Shown here piece after piece: positions 1-10,319 of a stretch of 64,000 nt of DNA. Every line of letters begins with the position of its first letter. The stretch's first letter is position 1. The translations under genes and the position numbers were made by a program. The notes under the pieces were generated by a model that did not search any database, had not been told where the DNA came from, and was given only the letters and a program-made list of their open reading frames with translations. The stretch comes from Cylicocyclus nassatus (lineage: Eukaryota; Nematoda; Chromadorea; Rhabditida; Strongylidae): assembly GCA_958299035.1 (NCBI GenBank), contig CATQJL010000001.1, positions 49,726,461 through 49,790,460 of the forward strand, read 5' to 3'.

Positions 1-735
1 AACTATAACAAACAAAATGAAAACAGATGTAAAAAACGCAGAAAATATACATCAATGAGTTTTCGCGCCACACGCGCGCCAGGAAAACAATGGCTTGACC
101 CACTGCGCTTCGGCTGCAATAGCGGCAACCGGCGCGGTCTGGAAGCTCCCTTAGGCGAGGCAATTGCGCGGGACTGAGTCGGAGTGTAGATACCACAAAA
201 CAATCGTAGCTTTTATCCATGCGGGCGAAGCAGAAAAAACAGTGGGCTACTCTATGGCTAAACTATTCCGAGAATGTCTAATGGTGGGTGTGTGTTCTGC
301 GTACGGCTGCTGCGATTATACAGCCTATGTCAGGGTGAACACATCCAAGATTCGTTATGGCTACCATTCGAGTCATTCGTAACTCAATATGCATTATGCA
401 CAAAATGGGCGCCCTTACGACTTCTCAACTAAAATATGTTAAATCTCAGGAGACTCCTCCTTGTTTTCCTCTCTATTTTGAGCTTGATTAGATGACTTTG
501 AAATAGTAGTTCGCAGTTCCACAATTTGTTATGCTAGGAAGCTTTCATTAGTTTCTCGGTTGTGCCGCGCACTGTTAGGGTCACATATCAAGCTACAAAT
601 GATTCGCACATATGGGGCCGATAGTGAGCCGCGCGGGTCCGTACGCACTTTTGGCAACCGCGTTTTCCAACTCTACTACTCGACTGGCTTTTTCTCATAC
701 ATATGACGGCATTTAACTGAAGCCGTATACCTTAC

Positions 736-821
736 TTCGCGGTACTCTGTGTAAATTCGCAATGACTGAAATTTCGTCAAGTGAAATGCTCCGCAGAGAG
801 GTGAGACTTTTGCCAATGTCT
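736..821 (-). CDS. Possible internal exon, unknown protein
   Basis: On the minus strand an acceptor ending ACTCAG precedes base 821 and a GTAAGG donor follows base 736. Between them one frame stays open and reads ...DIGKSLTSLRSISLDEISV..., a mix of polar and hydrophobic residues that looks like ordinary protein. The surrounding frame stays open to about 1033, but that part is CG-rich and less protein-like. No domain is recognised and no neighbouring exon could be joined. It could be a chance open stretch. Confidence 0.22.
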
Positions 822-1451
822 CTGAGTTGTATGTATTTACATACATGGTTTATCAACTGATATCCATTTGATTGAAGCTCTGCCTTTCCCACGCTCACGG
901 TGGGAAAGTGGCCAGCGAGCCTAACGCGAAAGAGGTGCAGAGTCCAGGCGAAGCGGCCGCGCGTGTGCGGAAATGCTGGTGCTCCCGACGCTGGACTTTC
1001 CCTCGCGAATAAAATTGAGCCGCGGCTTGCCACACAAATAAATCTAGGGTCGCGGATGGTCAGTCCAAGAAATTAGCGCTCGCGCACCGCCAAAAAACGA
1101 CGGAAGGGACCGCGGATGCTCGCAATAATTGTCTGAGAAGCGCGCTTTGCATGAGTCAGACTTGAAGCTTTTGTTATAACTTACGGAAGCGAGTGTATGT
1201 CAAGAGGCGCGATTTTTATTGCCAGAAGGACACCAAATGGCACATAATAAGTGTTTTACGACTTTCTAGAAATATTCAAATTCCAAGATGAGATGTATTA
1301 GATAGTTGCAGGGGTTGTTCAATCCTAATACTTTCAAATCGGTTCAGAACAGCAATTTTCAAGGTCAAAAACCCATGAAAATGCAATTAAGAACAAATCT
1401 CTATATATATAAAGCAGAAAATCTGTGAGTTTGTGTGTTTATGCACATTCG

Positions 1452-1520
1452 GGTGCAGGATGTGCAGGGTTTGCAGGGTGTTCACGGTGTGCGGGGTGTG
1501 CAGGGTGGGGAGGGGGTAAG
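1452..1520. repeat. G-rich minisatellite, about 9-bp GTGCAGGGT-like unit
   Basis: Seven or eight imperfect copies of a 9-bp unit (GTGCAGGGT, GTTCACGGT, GTGCGGGGT and similar) run in tandem. They lie just downstream of a TATATATATAAAG stretch at 1401-1416. The plus-strand reading of this tract as a Val/Gln/Gly repeat peptide is only the minisatellite translated. Confidence 0.6.
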
Positions 1521-2197
1521 TGAACATGCTGATTCGAATACATTATTGACGGGACCGGTCGGAGCCGGGTTTGCCAGCTCGTTTATGAATATTTCTGTCC
1601 GATTTCCAGCAAAAGCCACCAAACTCAGCAGGTGGTAACCTCATACAGATGGTAAGCTTGTCACTTTTTTGGTACTTTTTGAAGACTCGCATAGCACTAA
1701 ACTGGAGTTTAAAGTTAGTGACAGCCGGAGAAATCGCGCCTTTTGACCGTCTCTCCCAGATCGCGCAAGGTATGCTTTAGGCCTTGTGGACATTTTTATG
1801 CGCAAATGCAAGCAAGTTATCGGCATCCACAAGCGTGTCTTTTTCGAGCAAATGTTGTTATCATCGGCTCTACAAGGATGTAATTTACTGAAGTGTATGT
1901 AGATTTAGTCTTGATCAAAATGCCAAGCCGCTGCTACTCTACATGTAACAGACAGAATGTGCACTAACCTTCGAGAATCTTGTGATGATCTATTTTTATA
2001 AACAGCAGCCGGATGTGCTCCCTCCACATCAACGCTTTTCTGTTTTTTCAGCGAAGCTCGCGGACTCGAAGACGTTCTTCGCCTGAACGAATGTCATGTC
2101 TGGAGGTTCTGAATGTGTGCATATGCAGTAAAGGAAAGTTTTTGGAAAGGAACAGTTCGTTTGATCGGCGTTTTGGGGTGTGCTTGGAACTCTTAGG

Positions 2198-2352
2198 CTG
2201 AACCACTTGTTAGCTCACAAAGAAAACTTACGAGGGAAAGATACTTGATGACCGTAGCCTTCCGCAATGAGGTGTATGCCAATAGATGCGCCTTGAAACG
2301 ATAATTCCAAATCTGTGTTCTCACCTGCCCTGTTGAGCGATTCTCTGCACGA
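2198..2352 (-). CDS. Possible exon with strong GTAAGTTTTC donor, unknown protein
   Basis: A GTAAGTTTTC donor lies on the minus strand directly after base 2232, and upstream sequence to about 2345 is open. One frame reads ...WNYRFKAHLLAYTSLRK... and would join in phase to an open reading on the far side (starting PKSSKHTPKRRSNEL) through a 34-bp intron ending GGTTCAG. A second frame, reading ...LELSFQGASIGIHLIAEG..., is also open over the same bases. The 34-bp intron is unusually short, and the two frames compete, so only an exon-like signal is claimed. Confidence 0.22.
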
Positions 2353-2399
2353 AGTTATGGGCTTTTTTCCATATTATCACGAGATCTAGGCAGTCAGAA

Positions 2400-3072
2400 T
2401 CGTCAGCACCGAGGCTTTTTAGACTAAGATATATCGGGAATAGGTTTCCTAAGTTTCGACGTGAAGCTTTATTCTATGGGACGCTTTTGTAGTGCGTAAG
2501 TAACCATTCTAACGATAATGTTGAACATGCCATTAAAACAGAAAATTTGGCGGGAAGAAATGTTCATGACTTCTTTCGCAAGAGCGCACAACACATACCG
2601 AAGGCAGACTTGCAATCAAGAGCTTCAAAATGCCTCTAATGGTGTATCACCGACTGCACGATTTGTGTAGAGGCGGAGTTTTGCCAACTCAAGGAGTGGC
2701 GGTTTTTGATAGCGAGAGAGTACGAAAAACAATGCTATAATTTGGAGATTTAACAAGTTCATTCTTACAATCAGGGAAAGTCCGCAACCCGCCTCTACAC
2801 CTATGGTGGAGACAATCATACTTTTCATTTCGAAAGGCCATGGTCACCAAGTGTCCTTCCCTTGTAAATGTGACGAAACTACGCCATTGGACAAAAAGCC
2901 TTGCGCTGTATTTATTGTGTAAAAGACTTGCTTGTATAGGCCTTGTAAAATCTAAATGCCCTCCCCTTGAACATCACCATAGGCGAGCGGTTGTCGCGAA
3001 CTACTATAGGCGATCTATTTACTCATGAATTTGACGATCAACATCCATCTTGTTTTCAACATTGCACAGTAT
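2400..3072. other. No gene recognised
   Basis: AT-leaning sequence without a convincing open frame flanked by splice sites, and without a repeat that I can pair elsewhere in the window. Confidence 0.4.
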
Positions 3073-3073
3073 A

Positions 3074-3950
3074 TTAGGTTGTCCCGAAAGCTTTGTCCGT
3101 TTTTTTTTCACCGCTCACTAAAACTCACAGAACACCAATTAATGGACTATTAGGTACCATTTGATTTAGATTTCTATCCTCTCTCTTACGGCTATTTTGC
3201 TCTCTCATCTACCCTGTCTTTGCAATATTATCGCCATGGCTTTTTGAGCAGCTCAGCATAACGCCAAATCTTTCCTGAATTTTTAAATAATTTTATCTTG
3301 GTATTTTCAAAGAGCGCTGTTGATTATTATGTAGAGCAAACCTTTGGCTACTTTGTGTCTATTTTAGATTACATAAGCCACGTTTACCAAGTCCGTCATG
3401 ATTATTTATTTGATGAAAACCACGGCTTTTTGATTGCGTTCAATCACGTAAAGTACCAAAAATTCTAAAAAGTGCTTTTTCAAAGCAAATCAAACTGGGT
3501 TATGTTGCATAAATAATGTTTGAGAAAAACCATGTTTCAATTCGCGGTAACTTCAAAAGCCCTCGTGTATTTGCTGCATTTGTGTTTCATGACTTTGCCA
3601 AAGATCAAGACCTCCTTTGAAATATTTTTTGAAGCTAAAAACAGCAGATTAAGAGAATCTAAAAATATTTTCTTGTAGTCCGAGAATTGGTCTATTTAAA
3701 TCACATTTAACCCTTCTTGAATGTTTGGAATGAAATTTTTAAAAATTAGCCTAACTTTGAGCGTATAAAATTGACGGGTAAAGAATTTTGGCAATTATCA
3801 AAAAAGCATACAAGGCTGTGCTTCGAGAATCTATCCATAGCAAAGAGAAAGAAAAGTTGCATCGAATGCATGTTGAAACTCATTCAGGTCTTTATTGTGC
3901 TTGGTTTCATAGTGGTTTGAAAAAACGGACAAAACTTTGGGACAGTCTAT
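3074..3950. mobile_element. Mariner-type non-autonomous element (MITE), about 880 bp
   Basis: The left end (TTAGGTTGTCCCGAAAGCTT, from 3074) is matched in inverted orientation at the right end. There GGACAAAACTTTGGGACAGT leads into TCTA at about 3950. Both ends abut TA, the target of Tc1/mariner elements, and the GGT...AAAG.TTTGTCCG terminus resembles mariner ends. The interior carries no transposase-like frame, so it would depend on a transposase elsewhere. The arms differ at several positions, so it is not a very recent insertion. Confidence 0.72.
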
Positions 3951-4552
3951 TTAGCCAAGTGCTGCCTTTGAGAGTTTACAAAAATGTGTATAAGCTCCTG
4001 CAAGACGAAGGCGGTCGGTTCGAGGTACGACGTGGCTGTGACGCGGCTGTGACTCGGCTGTGACGCAGCCATGTCGCAGCCGCGTTGCGCATTGATTCGA
4101 CCGCCTTCGTCTTGCAGTAGCTTATATAAAAGAGGTGCGCGCTCACTGATGCCTGTCATTAGCCTACATCGCTCCGGGATCCCACGTCTCCACCCACTAC
4201 GCGCGATGGTGTTCCGACGAGGCGCGGGCAATTGGATTTTAAGGCCTATACTTAGATGGGCATGGGCAGCTATATCATATTTTCATACAAGGCGCTCTAT
4301 TTGTCCTCCAGACTAATTCAGTCAAAAGGTTTCGCGACCACTTAGCCTTCTATGGCGCGCCTTACATAAAAGAATTATGCGGGAGAGGGAAGCGCAACTC
4401 CGCGCGGCAAGGGGACGCGGCCGAGCTGCCGCTTTCAACGAAGAGAAAAGTGCGTCTTAGGCAAGCGCCAGACTTGATCCGCTTGATCCGCTTCGTTATT
4501 GGTCAATTCAGTGAGAAGAGGAGGACCCAAAGTCGAAATCAGCTTCCCACTC

Positions 4553-4553
4553 A

Positions 4554-4599
<46 letters not shown>

Positions 4600-4620
4600 G
4601 TATATATATATATGTATATA

Positions 4621-4666
<46 letters not shown>
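4553..4666. repeat. (TA)n / (TATG)n microsatellite
   Basis: About 110 bp of TA dinucleotides with occasional TATG interruptions. It abuts the TA-targeted MITE at 4665-5277. The apparent Tyr-Ile repeat peptides on both strands are translations of this tract. Confidence 0.95.
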
Positions 4667-4670
<4 letters not shown>

Positions 4671-5275
4671 GTCCGTAAAGTATGCTGTTTGATCGTAAAT
4701 ATCTCTTTTCCCAAGAAGTCTTTTGCTGCTTCAGGTACCGTTTTGTAGAGCTAGCTTCAACTTAGATTTCAGTATGGAGTGAATCACCCATCTCTCTTCA
4801 TTACTGCAGGATTACGGTAGAAACTTCGAAGAGGGTTTTGAGCCATGAAAGGCCATATTCTACCTCACAAAGAAAACAAAACAGCTTGAAAGCTTCTACA
4901 CTAGGCTAATTAGAGTTGTTGATTCTGAGCGGCCACTTTTTCAATGCTCCTAAAAAGTGCGGTTACACCGTTTAGAAATCTTCGCAATCTTGCGAATAGT
5001 TGAGTATTGAACTCAGCGTCCATAAAAACCCTATCACACAAGTTTTCACATTTTTTTGAAAAATTTTGAGACGGCAGCTTTTTTCCACATTGACAACATA
5101 TGTTTCAAGTTTCTACCGTAAAATTACAGTAATGAAGAGCGATCGGTGATTCGCTCCATACTGTAAATCTAAGTTGAAGCCAGCTCTACAAAACGGTACC
5201 TGAAGCAAGGCAAAAGACTTGTTGGGAAGAAAGATATTAACGATCAAACAGGGTATACATACTTTACGGACACCT

Positions 5276-5277
<2 letters not shown>
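4665..5277. mobile_element. TIR element (MITE) of the GGGTGTCCGTAAAGTATG family, copy 1
   Basis: The element begins (TA)GGGTGTCCGTAAAGTATG and ends with the inverse CATACTTTACGGACACC. The inverted arms extend about 160 bp and include GGTACCGTTTTGTAGAGCTA on the left, matched by its complement at about 5182-5210. It is flanked by TA dinucleotides, inside a (TA)n tract on both sides. A second copy lies at 34007-34680. No coding capacity is visible. Confidence 0.85.

Positions 5278-5346
<69 letters not shown>
5278..5346. repeat. (TA)n microsatellite
   Basis: About 65 bp of nearly pure TA between two inverted-repeat elements. It was probably one tract with 4553-4666 before the MITE inserted. Confidence 0.95.
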
Positions 5347-5349
<3 letters not shown>

Positions 5350-5627
5350 CTCGATATCATCCCATATGTCTTAAGCAGTGGTATCAACGCAGAGTACTTG
5401 TTGAGGCGCCGCCTCGCCTCGGGCTTGCGCCACGTTGCGTGCGCATTTTCGGCGTGATGTGGCAACAAGAAGGACGTGGAAAAGCCTGCGCCACGTTGTG
5501 TTGAGCCCCACGTCGCGCCAAATGATGCGCTCGCAACGTGGCGCGAGCCCGAGGCGAGGCGGCGCCTCATCAAGCCATGTAATCCACGTCATGTTGAGGG
5601 AAGACATATGGGATGATATCGAGGGTA
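5346..5627. mobile_element. GC-rich palindromic element with one arm altered
   Basis: The ends ACCCTCGATATCATCCCATA (from 5346) and its complement (to 5627) are perfect inverted repeats for about 25 bp. Further in, the arms share GAGGCGCCGCCTCGCCTCGG and the related sequence ending at about 5570. Between these two blocks the left arm carries a foreign 25-nt sequence (5373-5397), where the right arm has an unrelated 26-nt stretch. It is flanked by TA repeats. Its GC content is far above that of its surroundings. Confidence 0.75.
5373..5397 (+). other. Exact match to SMART cDNA primer/adapter (probable artefact)
   Basis: The 25 bases beginning AAGCAGTGGTATCAACGCAG and ending AGTAC are identical to the common part of the SMART template-switch and CDS primers used in cDNA library construction. 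A chance 25-nt identity in 64 kb is negligible. It lies exactly where the left arm of the palindrome should mirror 5573-5600, so the left arm has probably been mis-joined by an adapter-bearing read. Confidence 0.9.
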
Positions 5628-5662
5628 TATATATATATACTAGCTGGCCTACCCGGCTCCGC

Positions 5663-6020
5663 CGTATGTTCCAAATAGAAAATTCCATTTCTTAACCGAT
5701 CCGGACCAAACTTGGCACACATACACTTCGGGCCCCGGCGGGTGTCACAGTCCACTTTTCGTTATCGATCGATGTCGATTTTAGGGGGTGATCAGCATGC
5801 TCGATTACCCCCCTGTGCCAACTCCCAGCCCCCTAGCTCAAATTTTGCAAAAAATCGATAAAATCGATATCGATCGATGACGAAAAGTAGCCCATGACAC
5901 CCGCCGGGGCCCGAAGTGTATGTGTGCTAAGTTTGGTCTCGATCGGTTCAGAAATGGAATTTTCTATTCGGAACATACGTACATACAGACATACAGACAT
6001 ACATACAAACAGACATTCAT
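5663..6020. mobile_element. Palindromic interspersed element with ACATACAG tail
   Basis: CGTATGTTCCAAATAGAAAA (from 5663) is mirrored by the sequence ending GGAACATACG at 5979. A second pair, CTTCGGGCCCCGGCGGGTGT and its complement ending GGGCCCGAAG, lies further in. The right side runs into short ACATACAG/ACAGACAT repeats and then TATATATAAG. The general look (pairing arms, tetranucleotide tail, AT-rich junction) is that of a short non-autonomous element. The class cannot be assigned. Confidence 0.6.
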
Positions 6021-6315
6021 CTTTATATATAAGATATATATATATACCAATCTGAGGAGCATCATCTGATTCCAGAAATGTCTTGTTATCTGCCAGGAGC
6101 CTCTAGAGGCTTTGAGAGCGTTTTTGGCTCAAGAAACTGAACGCGCAATTGGAACAAATTCGCCTAAGATTACAAAAATGGCCCAGCATTGGTTAGGGCA
6201 CTCTATGCCTGAAAAATCTCTGCTTAATATACTCGTACTCAAACTTCTTTATTAAAGCGCTGGAAAGACCATAACCATTGATTTGCCTAGATTTTATCAT
6301 TTTTCGCTCCAGAAA

Positions 6316-6640
6316 TCACTCATAACTCGGCGTATGAAGGCACTTTGCAAAAATCAACGGCAGTTTTGAAATCCACATTGGTATATCCAGTCCCGAATCT
6401 GGATCAAGCCGAACTGTTTGCGCGCTCGCAGCACTAGAAGTTTGCGCTTCATACGCGCGCTGTCGCTGAGAGCGAAGAGCCTGAGAAGAGAGCAGACTAG
6501 TTAGCCCTAGATGTGACGCAATACCCTCGTGACACGACTCCCGCCATGCCAATTTTGGCCTGGTTGGGATTAGGACAGACTGTATCGCATTTGGAAAGCC
6601 GATTTCGACTGTAGATCTTCCCCTAGTAAGCAATAGTGAA
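6316..6640 (-). mobile_element. CG-rich dispersed element, copy 1 (GCAGCGCAA family)
   Basis: This shares a CG-rich core (in one orientation GCGCGCGTATGCAGCGCAAA, then GCGCTGCGAGCGCGC) and an outer block (AATTTTGGC..., ATCC.AACCAGGCC) with 36690-36907, and part of it with 6728-6830. In the 36.7-kb copy the ends are inverted repeats, so this is probably a short TIR element. The 106-aa open frame across it is CG-rich and shows no domain. Confidence 0.55.
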
Positions 6641-6727
6641 GTAAATGAAGCGGTTAAGTGGACAACCGCTTCGTTATTGGTCTCACTGAATTGACCAGTG
6701 ACGAAGCGGATCGACTGAGCGGATCAA

Positions 6728-6830
6728 GTATGGCACGTGCCTATGCAGCGCAAGCCGCCAGCGCTGCGAGCGCGCTACTTTACGGCAAGTTTCGGCCTAT
6801 TCGGATTGCGACAGACTGTAGTCACGATTG
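6728..6830 (+). mobile_element. CG-rich dispersed element, truncated copy
   Basis: ATGCAGCGCAAGCCGCCAGC followed by GCTGCGAGCGCGCTACTTTA and a GACAGACTGTA end matches one half of the element at 36690-36907. Only the half-element is present. It lies just downstream of the last visible exon of the minus-strand gene at 6841-8266. Confidence 0.5.
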
Positions 6831-6840
6831 GATTCCTCAC

Positions 6841-8266
6841 CTTTCAACGACGCCGACGCTTGACTGAGAATCTTTTCGTCTATGGGGACTCGTCGAAGAA
6901 GTGCTACCTCTGCGATGACCTTCTCGCGATACTTGCTTCTCCAGTCTGGGCCCAGATGGCCGCGTTGTTGGTGGTGCTGGTGTTTTTGACGTCGAAGGTT
7001 GATCAATGGAGTGAGTGTGTTGATCCGACCGCTAAAGTATAATAGGAAACAGAAATCGATGACTTGTGGAAGTACCTTTCGCGTCACTTCCTTATCGTGT
7101 GTATGCTGCTTGTGGCTGCCAACTCTTGCCGGCTTCATTTCGGGACTTTCATCCACAGATTCTAATTTTAGCAGAGGTTCGTGCATATCGTTTTTTGTTT
7201 TCCTCTCATAATCTCTAGAAACAATTTTTTTCATGAACAAACGAAGACTATGCCGATTTTGTGAACTTACAACAATTTGATTGTTGTTTCGTCATCTCCT
7301 GCGACAGATCTTCTCAAAGTAGCCGACCACTGAACGTGTACGCTCTTCTGTTTCGGTGCTTTCTTAGGTTTGCTCTCATCGTACTGACCTTTGTACTAAA
7401 ATACGTTTCAATTATAACAATTGCTTCAAGAGGAGTGTTAGGAGCGTTAGGAGCGAAAAATAGAGTGAAAGTAGGACAAGAATAGATGTATTTTCTACAG
7501 CGTTTTGATGGAGCAGTGACAATTACCAGAGCACTTTATTCAATAAATACATAAAATAAAGAATGTATCACACTTGATTGCTTTGTTTGGGAGTTCCAGT
7601 GAGATTTTGACACCCTATTTTATCTTTAATGCACTTTTAATTTTGCCCTAATAAACGCTTATAACTCCTCGTCCACAAATGTTCGCAGATGAGAAAGGCA
7701 GATTTGAAATAAGCGCCTTATGCTTTTCAATACCGTATACATCCCAGCTAAAAAGGTCACTTCGACTAAACATGCTTCCCTTATTAGCACAACGATTGAA
7801 GGCACTGTGCACCCAGATTCTCGACTTCTAGGTTTTTGTCGTTTCAGGGCCTTCTCATGTCCCTGATTCCAAATATGAAGTCGAGAATCCGCGAAAATCC
7901 CCACAGGCCGGCTTTCCAGAACGGTGATTGGATGAGCGCGCACAAATGAGCGGGCATGGATGGGGGTTCTCGTGCATCTTCGCTATTCCGAAGCGATTTT
8001 GATTTTGATTGGCTGTTACAACTTCTTCTTAAGGTATGGCCGCTACGCTTCCTGTTAAATTATATCCACCAGCTTCTCTCTCGGTGGAAGAAGTTGTCAT
8101 CACTGACTCCAGTCTGCATTTTCATAGAAACTTGTTTCCTGCATACCTCTTGAAAACCACCACCCCAGCTAGTAGTCCTCCACAACCCATTTTCTTTGGC
8201 AAGTCGCACTCGTTCGCTACATCGTTCAAAAGCGGTTTCTCTCTTCCTGCGTTGCTCTTCTATCCT
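6841..8266 (-). CDS. Spliced gene, four phase-compatible exons, polar Ser/Lys-rich protein of unknown function
   Basis: The exons on the minus strand are 8266-8147, 7395-7271, 7214-7076 and 7031-6841. Their junctions are TTTCAG|AGG, GAG|GTATGC, TTTTAG|TAC, TT|GTAAGT, TTTCTAG|AG, AAG|GTACTT, CTTTAG|CGG and AG|GTGAGG. Phases agree at every joint (lengths 120, 125, 139 and 191 nt), and the frame stays open for about 190 codons. The first exon is charged (RIEEQRRKRE, then VRLAKENGLWRTTSWGGG); the later ones are rich in Ser, Lys, His and Pro (e.g. RRGSTSSTSPHRRKDSQSS) and probably disordered. Introns 2 and 3 are 56 and 44 bp. The first intron, about 750 bp, holds an interspersed repeat. Both ends are missing: no start codon, and the last exon ends in a donor facing repeats. 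A further upstream exon at 9222-9109 has compatible phase. I do not recognise the family. Confidence 0.55.
7800..8040. repeat. Interspersed repeat, copy inside an intron
   Basis: The block with CACCCAGATTCT, CTTCTAGGTTTTTGTCGTTT and CATGTCCCTGATTCCAAATA recurs at 9535-10050 with about 80 percent identity by eye. Neither end is sharply defined. It lies in the long first intron of the minus-strand gene. Confidence 0.6.
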
Positions 8267-8484
8267 CTGAAACGAATTTATGTCATCTGATGAAAGTTGA
8301 AAATAAACAAAACTAATGAATCATAAAATCAAGAGAAATAGATTATATGGTGCAAAGACTTTGAATTCAATCATAACGTTATTCATATGGTAGCAAGTAA
8401 AAAACAATAGGACTTAGGCTTCTTCCCATCACCGGGAAAAATCCAGGTCCGAAAGTTTTGAGCATGTTGTAATGTTTTCCGAAA

Positions 8485-8892
8485 ATGGTGGTGTGTTCTG
8501 CGAATTACTGCTGCAAAGGTTGCAGAACGTATTCCTCATTAGCTCACAGCATCAGTCTTCCCAAACGAAATTTCCCAATGCACATCACATGGCGAAAATT
8601 CATTCACTTTGGAGTGCAAAATAATATTCTGTCTCTATTCCTCATAAGATGTGAATTTTTTGGCTTTCTGAGAAGTATTAGGTGGGCACCTTTGCTTTGT
8701 ATTTATTCGTAACTTTCTTTTGTAGGAAATTTGGCGTTATGTAGATACGAAGTGTGCTATGAATCTTTACAAACTGTGGTTGATGACAAAATGAAGAAAT
8801 TTACACTTTCTGCGGAGACTGGTGAAATCACGAGTTTTGCGATTTCATTGCAAATACGAGCCGTGCATAACGTGCGCCAAACATACCGATAA
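8485..8892 (+). CDS. Possible two-exon gene with THAP-like cysteine start
   Basis: An open frame from 8485 starts MVVCSANYCCKGC and continues ISLPKRNFPMHITWRKF. The spacing of the first cysteine pair, the later proline and the tryptophan recalls the N-terminus of THAP zinc fingers, but the final C-x2-H pair is not visible. A good acceptor (TTTCTTTTGTAG) ends at 8725. It is followed by a 54-codon open frame reading LCRYEVCYESLQTVVDDKMK to a stop at 8892. I could not find a donor that joins the two in frame without a stop, so they may be unrelated. The THAP comparison is from memory of the motif only. Confidence 0.22.
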
Positions 8893-9108
8893 TTGTAAGC
8901 AACGTGCTGCTAGAAATTGATTTACTAAGTTCACTGAACAAAAATGAAATCCAGAAAGGTGATAGTCTTTTGTAAATCCCAACAAGTCGAATGTGTCAAA
9001 TCTGGAGCAAAACCAAAGATTTGCCGAGACATTGCACAGGTAATGTGACATGCTAAACACGAATATGGTACTATCTGTTGTCAAGGAAAAATCATAGCTT
9101 AACTTTAC

Positions 9109-9222
9109 CAAAAAGATATTTTCATGCGGGACAGGAATTATTTTTGCATTTGAATAATCCACCCATACTTCAGCATTGACGCAAATTGTGTTTTCCCCTT
9201 TAGTCTCCCCTCTACCGTAAAC
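9109..9222 (-). CDS. Candidate exon, possibly upstream part of the 6.8-8.3 kb gene
   Basis: On the minus strand the acceptor ACGGCAG precedes base 9222 and a GTAAAG donor follows base 9109. The 114 nt are exactly 38 codons and read VYGRGETKGE, then ICVNAEVWVDYSNAKIIPV. Both ends are in phase 0, compatible with the first confident exon at 8266. The composition is that of a folded protein. The alternative longer frame through the donor is hydrophobic and less convincing. Confidence 0.35.
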
Positions 9223-9534
9223 CTGCCGTAGCTCTTACATGCAGTGACAAAATTTAGCATAAATGGCTTAGTTTGTAGCTTACATAATAATCTGTATAAA
9301 ACCAAAGAATGGACGCGACATTCATAAAAGATCAAAGTCTTATAACAAGCTGAATTATCTAGGTGCCAACTAATAGAGTGACACTGCAGTAATGCGCAGC
9401 CTGTGTAAACCTAAACGTCAAAGTGCTGCCAGAAAGGCCATGCTGTCTCGTAGTGCTTGTGAGAGATACTTCAAAACAGTTTATATGCTTATATATATAA
9501 AACTTCAGAATATTTGCTTTCGTTTGAAGACACC

Positions 9535-10060
9535 GTCCACCCAGATTCTTGGCTTCCATGTTTTTGTTGTTCCGGGGCCTTTTCATGTCCCTGATTCCGA
9601 ATATTAAGTCGAGAATACGCGAAAACCCGACAAACCCCTTTTGGAAGAACTCTCGCAGGGCGAGCTACGTAAGGCCTCGGGCAGAGTTCACGCGATCTGA
9701 TCGTCGCGATTCAAGCGCTACAAGACAACTGTTACGAGTTCACTGCATGCCGATCTTCTTGCATTGTTGTGATAGTTAGTGAGATTAGTCGTGTTGGAAA
9801 ACTATCACAACCGAAATGCTAGAAGATCGGCATGCAATGAATGTAACACTTGTTTGTAGCCATTGAATCGTGATGATCAAATCGCGTGAACTCTGCCCGA
9901 GGCCTAACGGCGATTGGTTGAGTGCGTTCAAATAGGCGGGGCGGAAGGCACGCTCACTCATAGGGGAGGAGTCAACGTGACGACTCCGTCATCCAAAGCG
10001 ATTTTTGAATCAATTTTTTCGCTTTGGAAGCAACTTCTGGCAGCGCGAGCTGGGCAAGTA
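9535..10060. repeat. Interspersed repeat, second copy, split by a nested element
   Basis: The flanks 9535-9670 and 9906-10060 together correspond to 7800-8035 (shared blocks around CATGTCCCTGATTCC, AAGTCGAGAATNCGCGAAAA, CGGTGATTGG/CGGCGATTGG and AAGCGATTTTGA). The 235 bp between them are absent from the 7.8-kb copy and form a separate inverted-repeat element. Confidence 0.6.
9671..9905. mobile_element. TIR element (AGGCCTCGGGCAGAGTTCAC ends) nested in a repeat
   Basis: AGGCCTCGGGCAGAGTTCAC (from 9672) is repeated in perfect inverse ending at 9905. The pairing continues inward past GCATGCCGATCTTCT and its complement at about 9820, so most of the element is one imperfect hairpin. TA flanks both ends. 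No coding capacity. Confidence 0.8.
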
Positions 10061-10319
10061 GGTTTTTTCCGTTATCCGGACCCATTTTTATAAAATGCTT
10101 TCATATAATAAGTTTTTTAGTCTAAAAATAATTTATCGTAGATTCTATAAGGACTGCCTCCTTGCCACGTGTCATGAAAAAATTGACACGTCTTGGTCTA
10201 TTTTGGCATGTTTTCTTTTTCGAAATCATTTCCGGTGGGATAAAAGAAAATTTGTGGATTCTAAATCTGTTTCACTGCTTTACATAAGCACAAAATAAAT
10301 GAACTTATTCTAAAACATC

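Noticed and set aside
4508..5573. Tyr-Ile repeat proteins
   Set aside because: Translations of (TA)n microsatellites in both directions.
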